Assembly: GCF_009905375.1 (NCBI RefSeq)
Contig: NW_027417177.1
Location: 1-64,000 of the forward strand
Direction of reading: 5' to 3'
DNA length: 64,000 bases
Source: Apium graveolens
Lineage: Eukaryota; Streptophyta; Magnoliopsida; Apiales; Apiaceae
The first letter of the stretch is position 1, and the number at the start of each line of letters is the position of its first letter. The translations under genes and the position numbers were made by a program. Below are positions 48,429 to 58,589 of the stretch, in pieces. Under the pieces are notes generated by a model. The model had not been told where the DNA came from, ran no database searches, and saw only the letters and a program-made list of their open reading frames with translations.

Positions 48429-49052
48429 TTGAGGAGTGACAATGAAACAGAATTCAGGAATAGAACCTTAACTCAATTCTGCAAAGACAGGGTCATTGTT
48501 CAAGAGTTCTCAGCTACTAGAACACCTCAACAAAATGGGATAGTTGAGAGAAAGAACATAACACTGGTAGAGACTGCTAGAACAATGCTGCAAGATGCAA
48601 GACTGCCAACTAGTTTTTGGGAAGAAGTTGTGAACACAGCATGCTATAGTCAAAACAGATATCTCATAAACAAGAATCTTGGAAAGTCACCCTAATCAAT
48701 CTTGTCTTAAAGAAATCCTACTATGAAGCATCTTCATTTGTTTGGAAGCAAGTGCTATATTTTGAAGGACAACTCTGAATATGTGGGAAAATTTGATTCT
48801 AAAGTTTTTGAGGCAATTTTTCTGGGATATTCATTGGAGAGAACTACATACAAAGCCTATGTGATTGAACAGAAGAAAATTATGGAAAGAACGGATGTTA
48901 CTTATGATGATGACAAGTGCCCAGGCTTAGAATGCCTTGATGAAAATGAAGTTGAAGCCCTAAAGTTTAAAAATCTCAACATTAATAGTGATTCTGATGA
49001 TGAAGCTGAAGTCAACACAAATCACAGAGTTGATGAAGAGTCTACCGAATAA
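48429..49052 (+). pseudogene. Integrase C-terminal part of the Maximus/SIRE-like element
   Basis: It opens inside the integrase core (RSDNETEFRN, then FSATRTPQQNGIVERKN, with the E of the DDE triad in the VERKN stretch) and continues into the GKSP region, where a TAA lies near 48694. The C-terminal part (HLHLFGSKCYILKDN, FLGYSLERTTYKAY) follows. Protease and the integrase N-terminus with the first catalytic Asp are deleted: the sequence passes straight from the Gag tail into RLRSDN. Confidence 0.83.
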
Positions 49053-50400
49053 ATGATTCATGAGAATGGAAGCTCATCTCAAACACCCGAATTTGATAGC
49101 ACAAACTCATGGGGAGAAAGAGGAGATAATTCCGAAAGTCATGTCAGTGATATAAAAGAAGCAGAAAATACAAGTCAACAAACTCACACAAGAAAATTGG
49201 ATAGGAGTTATAATGCAGATGCAATTATTGGTGATCCCAATGCTGGAGTGAGGACTAGAAGTGCAACTATAAATGAATGTCTTCATGCATGTTTTGTGTC
49301 TCAAGTTGAGCCCAAGAAAACTGAGGAAGCTCTTCTTGATCCTGATTGGATATCTCTAATACAAGAAGAGCTAAATTAGTTTGAAAGGAACAAAATTTGG
49401 AAATTGGTTCATGCACCAAAGAATAGAAGTATTATTGGAAAAAAGTGGTTGTTTATGAACAAGATGGGTAAAAATGGAATTGTCGCCAGAAACAAAATAA
49501 GGTTCGTTGCAAAAGGCTACTCACAGGAGGAAGGAATTGATTATGATGAAACTTTTGCTCCAGTTGCAAGACTTGAAGCAATAAGGATCTTTCTTGCATT
49601 TGCTGCACATTCAAATTTTAAGTTATATTAAATGGATGTGAAGAGTGCATTCCTTAATGGTTAGTTGGAAGAAGATGTTTATGTGCAACAGCCACCTGTC
49701 TTTGAAGATTCAGAATTTCCAAATTTTGTATACAAGTTACTAACTTCAATGTTGACACTCGATGTACTGTCTGGTTCTTGAGTGACTAACTTCTGTGACG
49801 TTTCTTCATGTCTTGACTTTAATAACTTGATTTTCTTCAGATTAAATCCCTGTAAATATTTGATACCCTAACGAGATCTATGTCACTTGATTAAATCCAC
49901 AATCTTGATTTATATCACTGAGGCTTGATCAATTTCTTGAGCTTCTTTCAGTGAATTAAGTCCTCAAGTCTGTAGATGAACAATGTTACTTAATCCTTTG
50001 ACATATGTTACTTAGTGAGATCTCTTTAACGATAAAACCACTATTTACTTGTTACATCCTTATCTGAGTTGAGTTAAATCCTCGAATAAACAAATAGGCT
50101 ATGACATATGCCTTTCAATTATCTTTGGTTCTACTAATTGAAAGCTTTTCTAAAGATTCTCTAAGCTTATGCGGAGTGAATATGAAATGAGTATGATGGG
50201 GGAATTGAGTTACTTTCTTGGACCTCAATTCAGTCAAAGAAGTGATGGAATCTTCATCATCCAAACTAAGTATTTCAAAGATTTGTTAACAAATTTTGGT
50301 ATGGTTGATTGTTCATCTTCATCTACACCTATGTCTGCAGCTACAAAGTTGGATCAAGACCAGACATCATGTTTGCAACATGTTTGTGTGCAAGATTTCA
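49053..50400 (+). pseudogene. Reverse transcriptase of the Maximus/SIRE-like element, interrupted
   Basis: The RVT_2 start is clear: [64 protein letters not shown], ending VYKLL near 49742. Unrelated DNA at about 49748-50105 replaces the segment holding the YVDD catalytic box. Copia sequence resumes at IIFGSTN near 50120 and runs through SEYEMSMMGELSYFLG and QTKYFKDLLTNFGM to SSTPMSAATKLDQD near 50360. Several codons are stops (49377, 49629). Confidence 0.82.
49748..50105. other. Foreign insert inside the copia reverse transcriptase
   Basis: About 360 bp without a coding frame. It carries phrases such as TTGATTAAATCC, TTAAGTCCTCAAGTC and TTAAATCCTCGAAT that suggest an LTR or U5 piece of another retroelement. 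No target duplication was recognised. Confidence 0.5.
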
Positions 50401-50479
50401 AGAAAATCAAAAAGAATCATATTTGATGGCTGTGAAAAGGATTTTCAGATAATTGAATTGGAATCGAAACTTGGGATTG

Positions 50480-50717
50480 TGGTATCCTAACGGAACTAGT
50501 TTTGATGCTGTTGGATACACAGATGCATATTTTGCTGGATGCAGGGTTGACAGCAAGAGTACTAGTGGAAGCTGTCAGTTTCTTGGACAAACACTTGTAT
50601 CTTGGTATAGTAAAAAATAACAATATGTGTCAACTTCCACAGCTGAGGCTGAATACATAGCTGCTGGAAGTTGTTGTGCTCAAGTGCTTTGGATTAGAAA
50701 TCAGCTAATGGACTATC
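50480..50717 (+). pseudogene. RNase H of the Maximus/SIRE-like element, cut by a CACTA element
   Basis: GYTDAYFAGCRVDSKSTSG, SCQFLGQTLVSWYSKK, STSTAEAEYIAAGSCCAQ and LWIRNQLMDY are the usual copia RNase H blocks. The frame ends abruptly after TAT at 50715-50717, where CACTACAAC begins, so the rest of the element is displaced. Confidence 0.82.
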
Positions 50718-51240
50718 ACTACAACAAATCTGGCCATTTATGACGGTTTTTCTGAACTGAAATCGTCGTAATTGATCCATTTACAACGGAAAAAAATCGA
50801 CATTTTTGGTCGAGTAGTAAGTTCATTTTTTCGTCGTAAGTTAGAAAGTAGGGACCCACATACTCAATAAAATAATAAATCTACTTACGACGGAATATAT
50901 CATCGTAAGATACCAAAATACGATGAAAAATAATGTCGTAAGTTTTGTACTTACGACGAAAAAAATGTCGGATATTACTTTACATGACCCACTTTTAATA
51001 AGATAAAACATAATTTTACGACATAAAAATGCATCGTAAGTTAGAAATTTCCGGCAGAAAAAACGTCGTATTTTAGAAGGTGGGGCCTACAATCTTGTAA
51101 AATAAAAATTAAAAAAAAATTAATATAAAAATGGCTACAATACGACGGAATATACGAAGAACAGCCGTCGTAAGTTTAGTTTACTAGAATAATTACGACG
51201 GAATGTATGAAGAACAACCGTCGTAAATTTCTTTTCCAGA
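50718..51240 (+). mobile_element. Left end of a CACTA element with ACGACGG subterminal repeats
   Basis: It begins CACTACAACAAATCTGGCC directly after the copia RNase H. The next 520 bp hold many copies of TACGACGGAA and CGTCGTAAGTT in both orientations, a subterminal repeat field. The right end with matching motifs is not seen in the window, so the element is truncated or its end lies elsewhere. The presumed target triplet is TAT. Confidence 0.75.
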
Positions 51241-51456
51241 ATAAGCAAATACTGATTTACCAGTTTTCAGCATTTTCGGATTTCAAATTGGATCCTAAAC
51301 CTGTACAATCACAAATACCGATCTACATACAATCATAGCTTAATCCGAAACCAAAATCAAATAACAAGCAATCATCCACGCAATTGAATAAATCTAAATT
51401 TAGAAACATCTATGAATTTTCTTCCGTAATCACAAATTAATTAGAATTTTACATTA
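51241..51456. other. Interior of the truncated CACTA element
   Basis: No coding frame was found. AT-rich sequence between the subterminal field and the LINE-like poly-T tract. Confidence 0.4.
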
Positions 51457-51805
51457 TTTTTTTTTGATAAATGAGGTCTAGCCTCATAAAATATAATAAG
51501 AGAAAGAATATACAAAGAGAAATGTAAGAATTCTCATCTCTAAGAACAAGCCTCTAAGAGACAAAAAACTAGCACAAAAAGAAAATAGATATACAACCAA
51601 GAATAGAACTAAAAGAGAGGCCCCAAAACATAACCAAAACCAACTAAAAAATCAAACCAAAAATGCCTGGAACTCAAAGTGTCAAGCAAAGAAGACCTCG
51701 AAATAAGTCCAAGGAAATCAGTAAAAGACGGGAGCTCCACCCATAAAATGCCAGTTCGAGAGAACCAAAGCCATATCCAAAAACAAAGCAACATCCAGGA
51801 GCATA
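51457..51805 (-). mobile_element. Probable LINE 3' end with A-tail, minus strand
   Basis: Read on the minus strand, the piece ends with TATTTTATGAGGCTAGACCT, CATTTATC and then a run of nine A (plus-strand T run near 51460-51468), the layout of a 5'-truncated plant LINE with its poly-A tail. The upstream open stretch has no clear reverse transcriptase motif, so the call rests on the tail structure. No target duplication was confirmed. Confidence 0.45.
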
Positions 51806-51852
51806 TGCTGCATAAATATCAAAATTTCATATCAAAATAATTTTATAGATAT

Positions 51853-52179
51853 ATATATTAGTGATATAATCAAAATTTCATATCAAAATAATTTTATTTG
51901 GTTTGACATTTTAACAGTCAAACATCGGTTTGACTAGTACAACTAACTAGTGTTGAATCTTGAATTGGTGTTTCGATTATTTTAAAAATATTTTCCAACG
52001 GTCCAACCGTATGGATGTCAATATATATATATATATATTAGTGATATAACCAAAATTTCATATGTTTGTCATTTTAACAGTCAAACGTCAGTTTGACTAG
52101 TACAACTAACTAATGTTTAATTCTGAATTTCTGTTTCGATTATTTTAAAAATATTTTTCATCGATCCAACCGTATGGAT

Positions 52180-52230
<51 letters not shown>
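51853..52230 (+). repeat. Two-copy direct repeat with TA microsatellites
   Basis: Copies at about 51853-52020 and 52038-52185 share TAGTGATATAA, TTTTAACAGTCAAAC, GTTTGACTAGTACAACTAAC, TTTCGATTATTTTAAAAATA and CCAACCGTATGGAT. Both are followed by (TA)n tracts, the second about 45 bp long. Confidence 0.8.
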
Positions 52231-52341
52231 TGATATAATCAAAGTTTCATATTAAATTATTTTATCAAAATATTTAATTTTTTCTGAAATTCTTGAAATG
52301 TCACCAAACAAATAAATATTGACATTAATATGGTTGGATAA

Positions 52342-52894
<553 letters not shown>

Positions 52895-52908
52895 TTTTCC
52901 CCCCAACT
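52895..52908 (-). other. Polypurine tract
   Basis: On the minus strand the sequence AGTTGGGGGGAAAA stands directly before the TG of the LTR, the expected plus-strand primer of reverse transcription. Confidence 0.8.
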
Positions 52909-53029
52909 TTTGGGAAACCGTATAAGATTTCGCAAAAGTTAAGTTCGTTCATTCCCTTTCAGGTTATCATTTTGCGTAAAGTGTGGAGCGACCTACACGC
53001 TTACAACGATTTGCCTTCAGACACAACAA

Positions 53030-53035
53030 AATCAA

Positions 53036-53083
<48 letters not shown>

Positions 53084-53233
53084 CGATCGAACCACTCTCC
53101 CCTCACAATCTCTCTGAACTCCGACCATCATCTCACCATCACAATATCTCTCTCTCTCTCTCTCTCTCTGAACCTCTCTCCGCTCTCAATCTCTCAATTA
53201 AGCCTCTTTCAAATAACCTATCTACTTCGGTAA
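53030..53233 (+). repeat. CT-rich microsatellite and possible captured 5' untranslated exon
   Basis: (CT)n tracts at about 53037-53080 and 53147-53170 are followed by TACTTCG and GTAAGTG, a good splice donor at about 53230. CT-rich leaders followed by a donor are usual in plant 5' UTRs. It could be the leader of the downstream fragment series, which is inference. Open frames here are low complexity. Confidence 0.5.
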
Positions 53234-53799
53234 GTGTTGTATCTACTTGAATCGAACTGGTCTTCTCTGCATGAACACCAGTTTTAAAAGTTGGGGATTT
53301 TTGAATTCAAAACCCTAATTTTGTAAATTAGGGTTTTATCTAATTCGAAACCCTTATTTTTTTTATTAATTTTTGTGTCTAAACTTGTTGCTTATACTTT
53401 TCTTCTTGTTGTATACAGGACCTAATCTGAGAAAAAGATTTAAAAATTTAGGTAATTTGGATGTTTTTGGTTGTTCATTTGTATTTTTGTTTGTTTTTTT
53501 AATTTTTGTAAATTGTGTAAAGTTAACGATCCTTTCATGTCTACTGATTACATGGTATTCAATTCTTTCTTGTGATAATGAGCATGTTGGTAGCTAATTC
53601 CAGTATATACATTTTTTTTTTAAAATAACTAATAGTTTACTAGTATTTTTTTTATATCAGTGGTATATAGCTAATTATGTCAAGGGGAACTGTGTTGGAT
53701 ATCTAGTTGAATGAATTTCCCTGTATGTTTTTGTTAACAAATTATTGTCACTAATTTGTACATGTTCAGCATTTAATTATAGTTGCTTATTGGATTCAG
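53234..53799. other. Intron-like AT-rich DNA
   Basis: T-rich sequence with a possible short exon near 53420-53450 (after TATACAG, before GTAATT). I found nothing else to annotate. Confidence 0.35.
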
Positions 53800-53897
53800 G
53801 AAGGTCACAAGGTATGCTTGAACGTCTATGACTTGAGTCAAGGAATGACAAGGCAGTTGTCAATGACTTTTTTCGTTAAATTTATAGAAGGCATTTG
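53800..53897 (+). pseudogene. PPPDE/DeSI-type deSUMOylating isopeptidase, single captured exon
   Basis: A 98-base exon between TTCAG and GTAAGT reads EGHKVCLNVYDLSQGMTRQL, then SMTFFVKFIEGIW. This matches the first conserved block of plant PPPDE (DeSI-1-like) thiol peptidases, which carries VYDLS and RQLS and ends just before the catalytic HTG segment. The frame is open but the rest of the gene, including the catalytic His and Cys, is missing, so it is a fragment. Confidence 0.72.
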
Positions 53898-54173
53898 GTA
53901 AGTTCCTGATTGTTTCATGTGTCTTCTCTTTGCATGTTCTTTGCCTGTGTAAGCTAAGATTCTATTTTGATGAAAATTTAGCTTTTTATCTTTATGTTAT
54001 GCATTTAGTTCTGGCATTTTAGTATCTTAACTATTTTAGTATCTCGAATCGGTGCAGTCCACTCGGTATGATAAAAAGACCCCTGTCCTTTGTTACTAGA
54101 CTTTTGGTGCTTACAATCTGTGATGCCTTTGAACAAACATTTATCGAAGTACTGCAAGTTTGATTTTTTCCAG

Positions 54174-54343
54174 GTTGTTTTTGCTGGATTCTCTACTGAA
54201 TCCGTTGCCCAAAAGAATAAGTGATTGTAAACCAATGGTACTGATAACTTGCAATGCTGTCATGCGAGGGTCTAAGCTGATACGTCTCAAACAGATTGTT
54301 GATGCAACACTCACAGAATCATCGAAGAATGGGTTCTCTTTAG
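54174..54343 (+). pseudogene. Acetyl-CoA synthetase, single captured exon with frameshift
   Basis: The exon lies between TTTTTTCCAG and GGTATG. It starts VVFAGFSTESVAQ. After one extra A near 54212 it continues RISDCKPMVLITCNAV, RGSKLIRLKQIVDATLTESS, KNGFSL. This is the AMP-forming acetyl-CoA synthetase segment ahead of the TSGSTGKPKG loop. Neighbouring ACS exons are absent on both sides. The family makes acetyl-CoA from acetate; this fragment cannot. Confidence 0.75.
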
Positions 54344-54589
54344 GTATGTTTTCTTTTGTTAAAGAAAGACCGAGTACATGAAATAGTGTAACCTGTTCGA
54401 GTCACAATATGAAATATGTGACCACTGATTGATTTGCTGATATGATTCTTTCTAGTTAAGGACTTGTTAATTCTGATACCTTACCACTAAATGTCTCAAG
54501 AGAAATGCTTCAGTAGCATAGCAGTTTGAAGACGATAAAAAAGAAACTCAGAATATTGTTTTCATGAGTTTCTTGAAAAATACTAATTA

Positions 54590-55193
54590 CGTGAGTTTTA
54601 TGTGCTAATTACTAATTATGATATACCAAACACTCATGCATTCATTGAAATAACTTTTTACGGTTCTAAAAACTCTTATGATTGACGTGAATATGGGAAA
54701 ATGATGTATTAATACTTGAGTAATATACTGTTATCGTTTTCATGAGTTTTATGTGTTAATTACTAATTACGATCTACCAAATACTAATGCATTCATTGAA
54801 ATAACTTTTTACGGTTCTAAAAACTCTTATGATTGACGGGAATATGGGAAAATGATGTATTAATATTTGAGTAATATACTGCTATCGTTTTCATGAGTTT
54901 TATGTGTTAATTACTAATTACGATCTACCAAATACTCATGCATTCATTGAAATAACTTTTTACGGTTCTAAAAACTCTTATGATTGACAGGAATATGGGA
55001 AAATGATGTATTAATACTTGAGTAATATACTGCTATCGTTTTCATGAGTTTTATGTGTTAATTACTAATTACGATCTACCAAATACTCATGCATTCATTG
55101 AAATAACTTTTTACGGTTCTAAAAACTCTTATGATTGACGGGAATATGGGAAAATGATGTATTAATACTTGAGTAATATACTGCTATTGTTTT
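54590..55193 (+). repeat. Tandem repeat, four copies, period 151 bp
   Basis: Units beginning TTTTCATGAGTTTTATGTG (54739, 54890, 55041; a partial first unit near 54590) contain TAATTACTAATTACGATCTA, TTTTTACGGTTCTAAAAACT and GGGAAAATGATGTATTAATA. The middle units differ by only a few bases. They sit between the ACS and PEX14 fragments. Confidence 0.9.
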
Positions 55194-55247
55194 TGTAATT
55201 TAAGTTGTGTTAAATTGTGCTAAGCATTGCTACTCTGTTAATAACAG

Positions 55248-55812
55248 TCTTGGACTTTACAAGGTCCATCAAGATACCAAGGTTTTATCTGTGTTTGTGA
55301 ACTCAGAACCAATTCGGGAAGATCAACTGGAGAATGCTGTCAAATTTCTTGTCCTGTACAAACGTTCCTCTCTGAGAAGAAGGGCCTTACAAAGGAGGAT
55401 ATAGATGAAGGCCTGTGTTCAGATAAGTAATTTTACTATTCTTAATCATGAAAACATCTTGTTTTCGATGGCAGGATCAAACCCCACCAGTTTCAACTGG
55501 TCAACCAGCAGGAGGTAACTTATTTAATTCAAATCCAGGCTTCCTTTTTAGTAATGTTGGCAAAATTCTTAGGGGATGGGTAATAGTCTTGTTAATTGAG
55601 TTTTAGCCATTATGTATATTAATATAGACGGGAATCCGAAGTCATCAATTTTGCAAAAGATCAAGCTTTGGAACCCGCAGCAGATACTCCTATTAGCACT
55701 GTTTCTAATGCAGGGACCTTGGCGCAATATCGATTTGGATGGAAATAAGCTCTTCTTGCTGTGGGTTTACTGGCTATTTCAGGTGCTGAGACCGCTTTGG
55801 TTTTTATGGTAC
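55248..55812 (+). pseudogene. PEX14: PEX14 peroxin, three captured exons with stops
   Basis: Exon 1 (55248 to about 55426) encodes VFVNSEPIREDQLENAVKFL and, after a frame change, SEKKGLTKEDIDEG, the conserved N-terminal PEX5/PEX19-binding region. A small exon 55475-55514 (DQTPPVSTGQPAGG) has clean AG and GT sites. The third (about 55632-55812) ends in GTLAQYRFGWK, a TAA, then ALLAVGLLAISGAETALVF, the membrane segment. PEX14 is a docking protein of the peroxisomal import complex. The frameshift, stop and missing C-terminus make this a pseudogene fragment. Family assignment rests on two separate conserved blocks in the right order. Confidence 0.75.
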
Positions 55813-56779
55813 TTGGGTAACCCAAGTTGGGTTGGAGCAGTATCCTGTTTTTTGGGTGAAAATGCACAATACATATCGCGTAAATAAAATCAATAGAATC
55901 ACTTCTTGTGCTAGTCTCTAGTTTTGTGTTTCCCATTGTGCTCTAGATCAGTTTGGTAATAAATCAATTATGTCTGCTGCAAGCTTTTCGGCTCCGGTGG
56001 CTGGATCCACCTATGTTGGCTTAAAACCTATCCCGCCAAAGCTGTTTCAGATGAAGGATTCAGTTGCGTGAAACAGGAAGACTGTTTTGAATGGATCTAA
56101 AACTCACTCTATGAAGGTACTTTGATCGGAACTTGTATTTTTGTTTTTAATTTTTTTTAAGCTGTTTATATTACCACCTTTTGTACTGCTTATAGTTGGC
56201 TCTCGTTCACTACACCATAAAATGCCTACTGTAACACCAAAAAAACGTTGTATTAGGGGGTAAATATGTTGCGCTTGCCCCATTTTTAAGCTAAGGTAAC
56301 ATTTTCTTAAAGATAGGTTTTTCCATGTTGCCTTAGGGGTCCAAGGTAACATCTTTGGTGCCTAAGGCAACATCGTGTTTTAACTTGTTTATATGTTGCC
56401 TTAGCTTGCTAATGTAACAGAAAGAGAGATCAGTTGTAACTTATTTTTTATGTTACCTTAGAGTTTCAAAATATTTTTAAAAAAGTGGGACCCACATATA
56501 GGACAGTTATTACGTGGAATATGGGTCCCATTTTTTTGTATTGTAACATTTTATAAAGCTAATGTAACACTTTTCTAATAAAAAAAATGAAAATTTGTTG
56601 TTGATATTTATGCAATCCCAAAAGCAAATTCATTAACCCAACGATCCATCCAACAATACCATTTCATAAAACCGATGTACAATTAAATGTACTATATCTA
56701 ATACATCCCAAACTTCTTAATCTACGAAATACAAACATTACAAGTCTAATTTACAAGAATCGTAATTAACTCAACTAAT

Positions 56780-57198
56780 CCGGCACTATCTGCATGATGG
56801 CAAACTTTGCAGCTTTGGAGCTTCCTCTTCGCCCAGCTCATTTAAGACCCGCACACTAAACGTTTTATGCAAAAACAAGTACATGTAATGTAAGTGACTG
56901 AAAATGCATTTGTCTTAGTAAAACTGATTCTCCCTTTGATAAGTTATGGCCCAATATATCATCATAAAAATGATACGAAGGATAATCGTAAAACAAAACA
57001 CAGTTGTTACTACCTTGCTGCAGCCAAAAAACCAAGAGCTATCATCATTTCCCAACCATTGATATTGAGGCTGCCAAAAGAGAAAACATTTATTTCTTAA
57101 AATTAAATGATGATGCCAAATTATTACAGTGGAATTGTGTATAAATATATACCAGATGGAAAGGGCATCAATGGCAACCTCTACATTCTTCATGTTCC
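56780..57198 (-). pseudogene. MATE/DETOXIFICATION transporter, three captured exons
   Basis: On the minus strand, exon A 57198-57153 (GNMKNVEVAIDALSI) and exon B 57070-57014 (CLNINGWEMMIALGFLAAA) have clean AG and GT junctions and join in frame. Exon C starts at 56855 (VRVLNELGEEEAP, then after a frameshift KAAKFAIMQIV) and dies near 56780. These are consecutive conserved blocks of plant MATE efflux proteins, ending in the membrane-segment border read as VRVSNELG in the family. No other MATE exons were found in the element. Confidence 0.8.
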
Positions 57199-57728
57199 CT
57201 GTCAAAAAAATTAGTATCGTGTTGTACCACAGTTCGAAGCTGCGAAAGAAATCACATTTCTAAAATTAACACGCAGAGTTTGTGGAATAAAAAACAATGA
57301 TCATGGTTTATAAATCATAATTTCTCTCTACTTTTCTAAATTAAATTCCTCCTTAATTCCTTAGTATGACCTCAAGAATGTTTACACCTATGGAATGATG
57401 TAAATATGTAATTAATACATTAAAATAGGCAGAGAAGGTCATTCCAGGTCTTCGTGCCTTTATTAACCAATATATTACTAAGCCTTTGAACTTTGAAGCA
57501 TGGATATTTCAGAAGAAATTTCAAGGTAATGTGTAAATTCATTTAGGCCTTTCAGATGCTGACAGGTATGGTTCCTTCATCTTTGACCATATAACAGTCC
57601 AGAAGAGGAAGGGTAGGAAGAATATGTATCAAGCAACACCAATATCTTATATATCTAAGACTTATTATATCTTTTACTTTTCTGGCTGCAACGCCAATAT
57701 CTTACAGGCTAACCATATCTTCCCTTGA

Positions 57729-58589
57729 ATTGTAACTTGTATATCACTAAATTGTTCTAGCAGGGAGCCTAAGAGGCACATGACAGGGAGCATTGGTATG
57801 AGCCTGAGTATACCTTTCGGAACAACCTTAGATACATCATGGCAATAATAAAGAAGTCCAGACCAAAAGATAGTTTTTAATATCACTAGACAAGGAAACT
57901 GGAAATACGTCAGTATTGCAACTTCAACAACCTACATTGCATAATCCATGAGAACTCTGAAAGAAACTCTGAGACTACAAAACTTGAAAAATGAAATTAA
58001 AGAGTCAGTGTCCAATGTCTAGCAAAACTGACCGAATATAAAAGATTAGATAGTATTCTCTGAATATAGGTCTGTTAAAATGCATGACCATTCCAAGACA
58101 TAAACCCAGTTCACGAAAAATAACATTTAATCAAAATCTAACACATTCTGTTGAGTTCAGAGATAAGGACATGTTAACTATAATGCAGATAAAGGAACTA
58201 GAACATTAGCTTAAAAAATCATATTTCATTTAAATTGTTCATAATAGAACACTTAGTCCAACACTGTTTCACACTTCAACATACTGCTATGTCGAGACAT
58301 TCAATTATTCAAAGAGCGCATACTAATACTATCATTAATAATAATGTGTACAGTAGAAGCATAAGACATGAAAACAAGAGTGAAGATTAAAAAAAGACAT
58401 TACTTTTTCATGCAAGATATTTAGACTAAATTGTATATCCCTAAATTGTTCTAGCGGGGAGCTTAAGAGGCACATGACAGGGAGAATTGGTATGAGCCTG
58501 AGTATACCTTATGGAACAAATTTAGATACACCATGGCAATAATAAAGAGATAAAACTACAGAAGTTCAGACCAAAAGATAGTTTTTAAT
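57729..58589. repeat. Direct repeat inside the Pack-CACTA element
   Basis: A block of about 155 bp at 57729-57882 recurs at 58432-58589, sharing AAATTGTTCTAGC, GGCACATGACAGGGAG, TTGGTATGAGCCTGAGTATA and GACCAAAAGATAGTTTTTAA. The copies differ at several bases and a 9-bp gap. Function unknown; it may be duplicated intron. Confidence 0.8.

Noticed and set aside
48429..50717. Active copia polymerase
   Set aside because: The YVDD segment is replaced, stops are frequent, and the protease and integrase N-terminus are missing.
52972..53250. 92-codon ORF with a poly-Ser-Leu run
   Set aside because: It is the CT microsatellite read through; no conserved protein feature.
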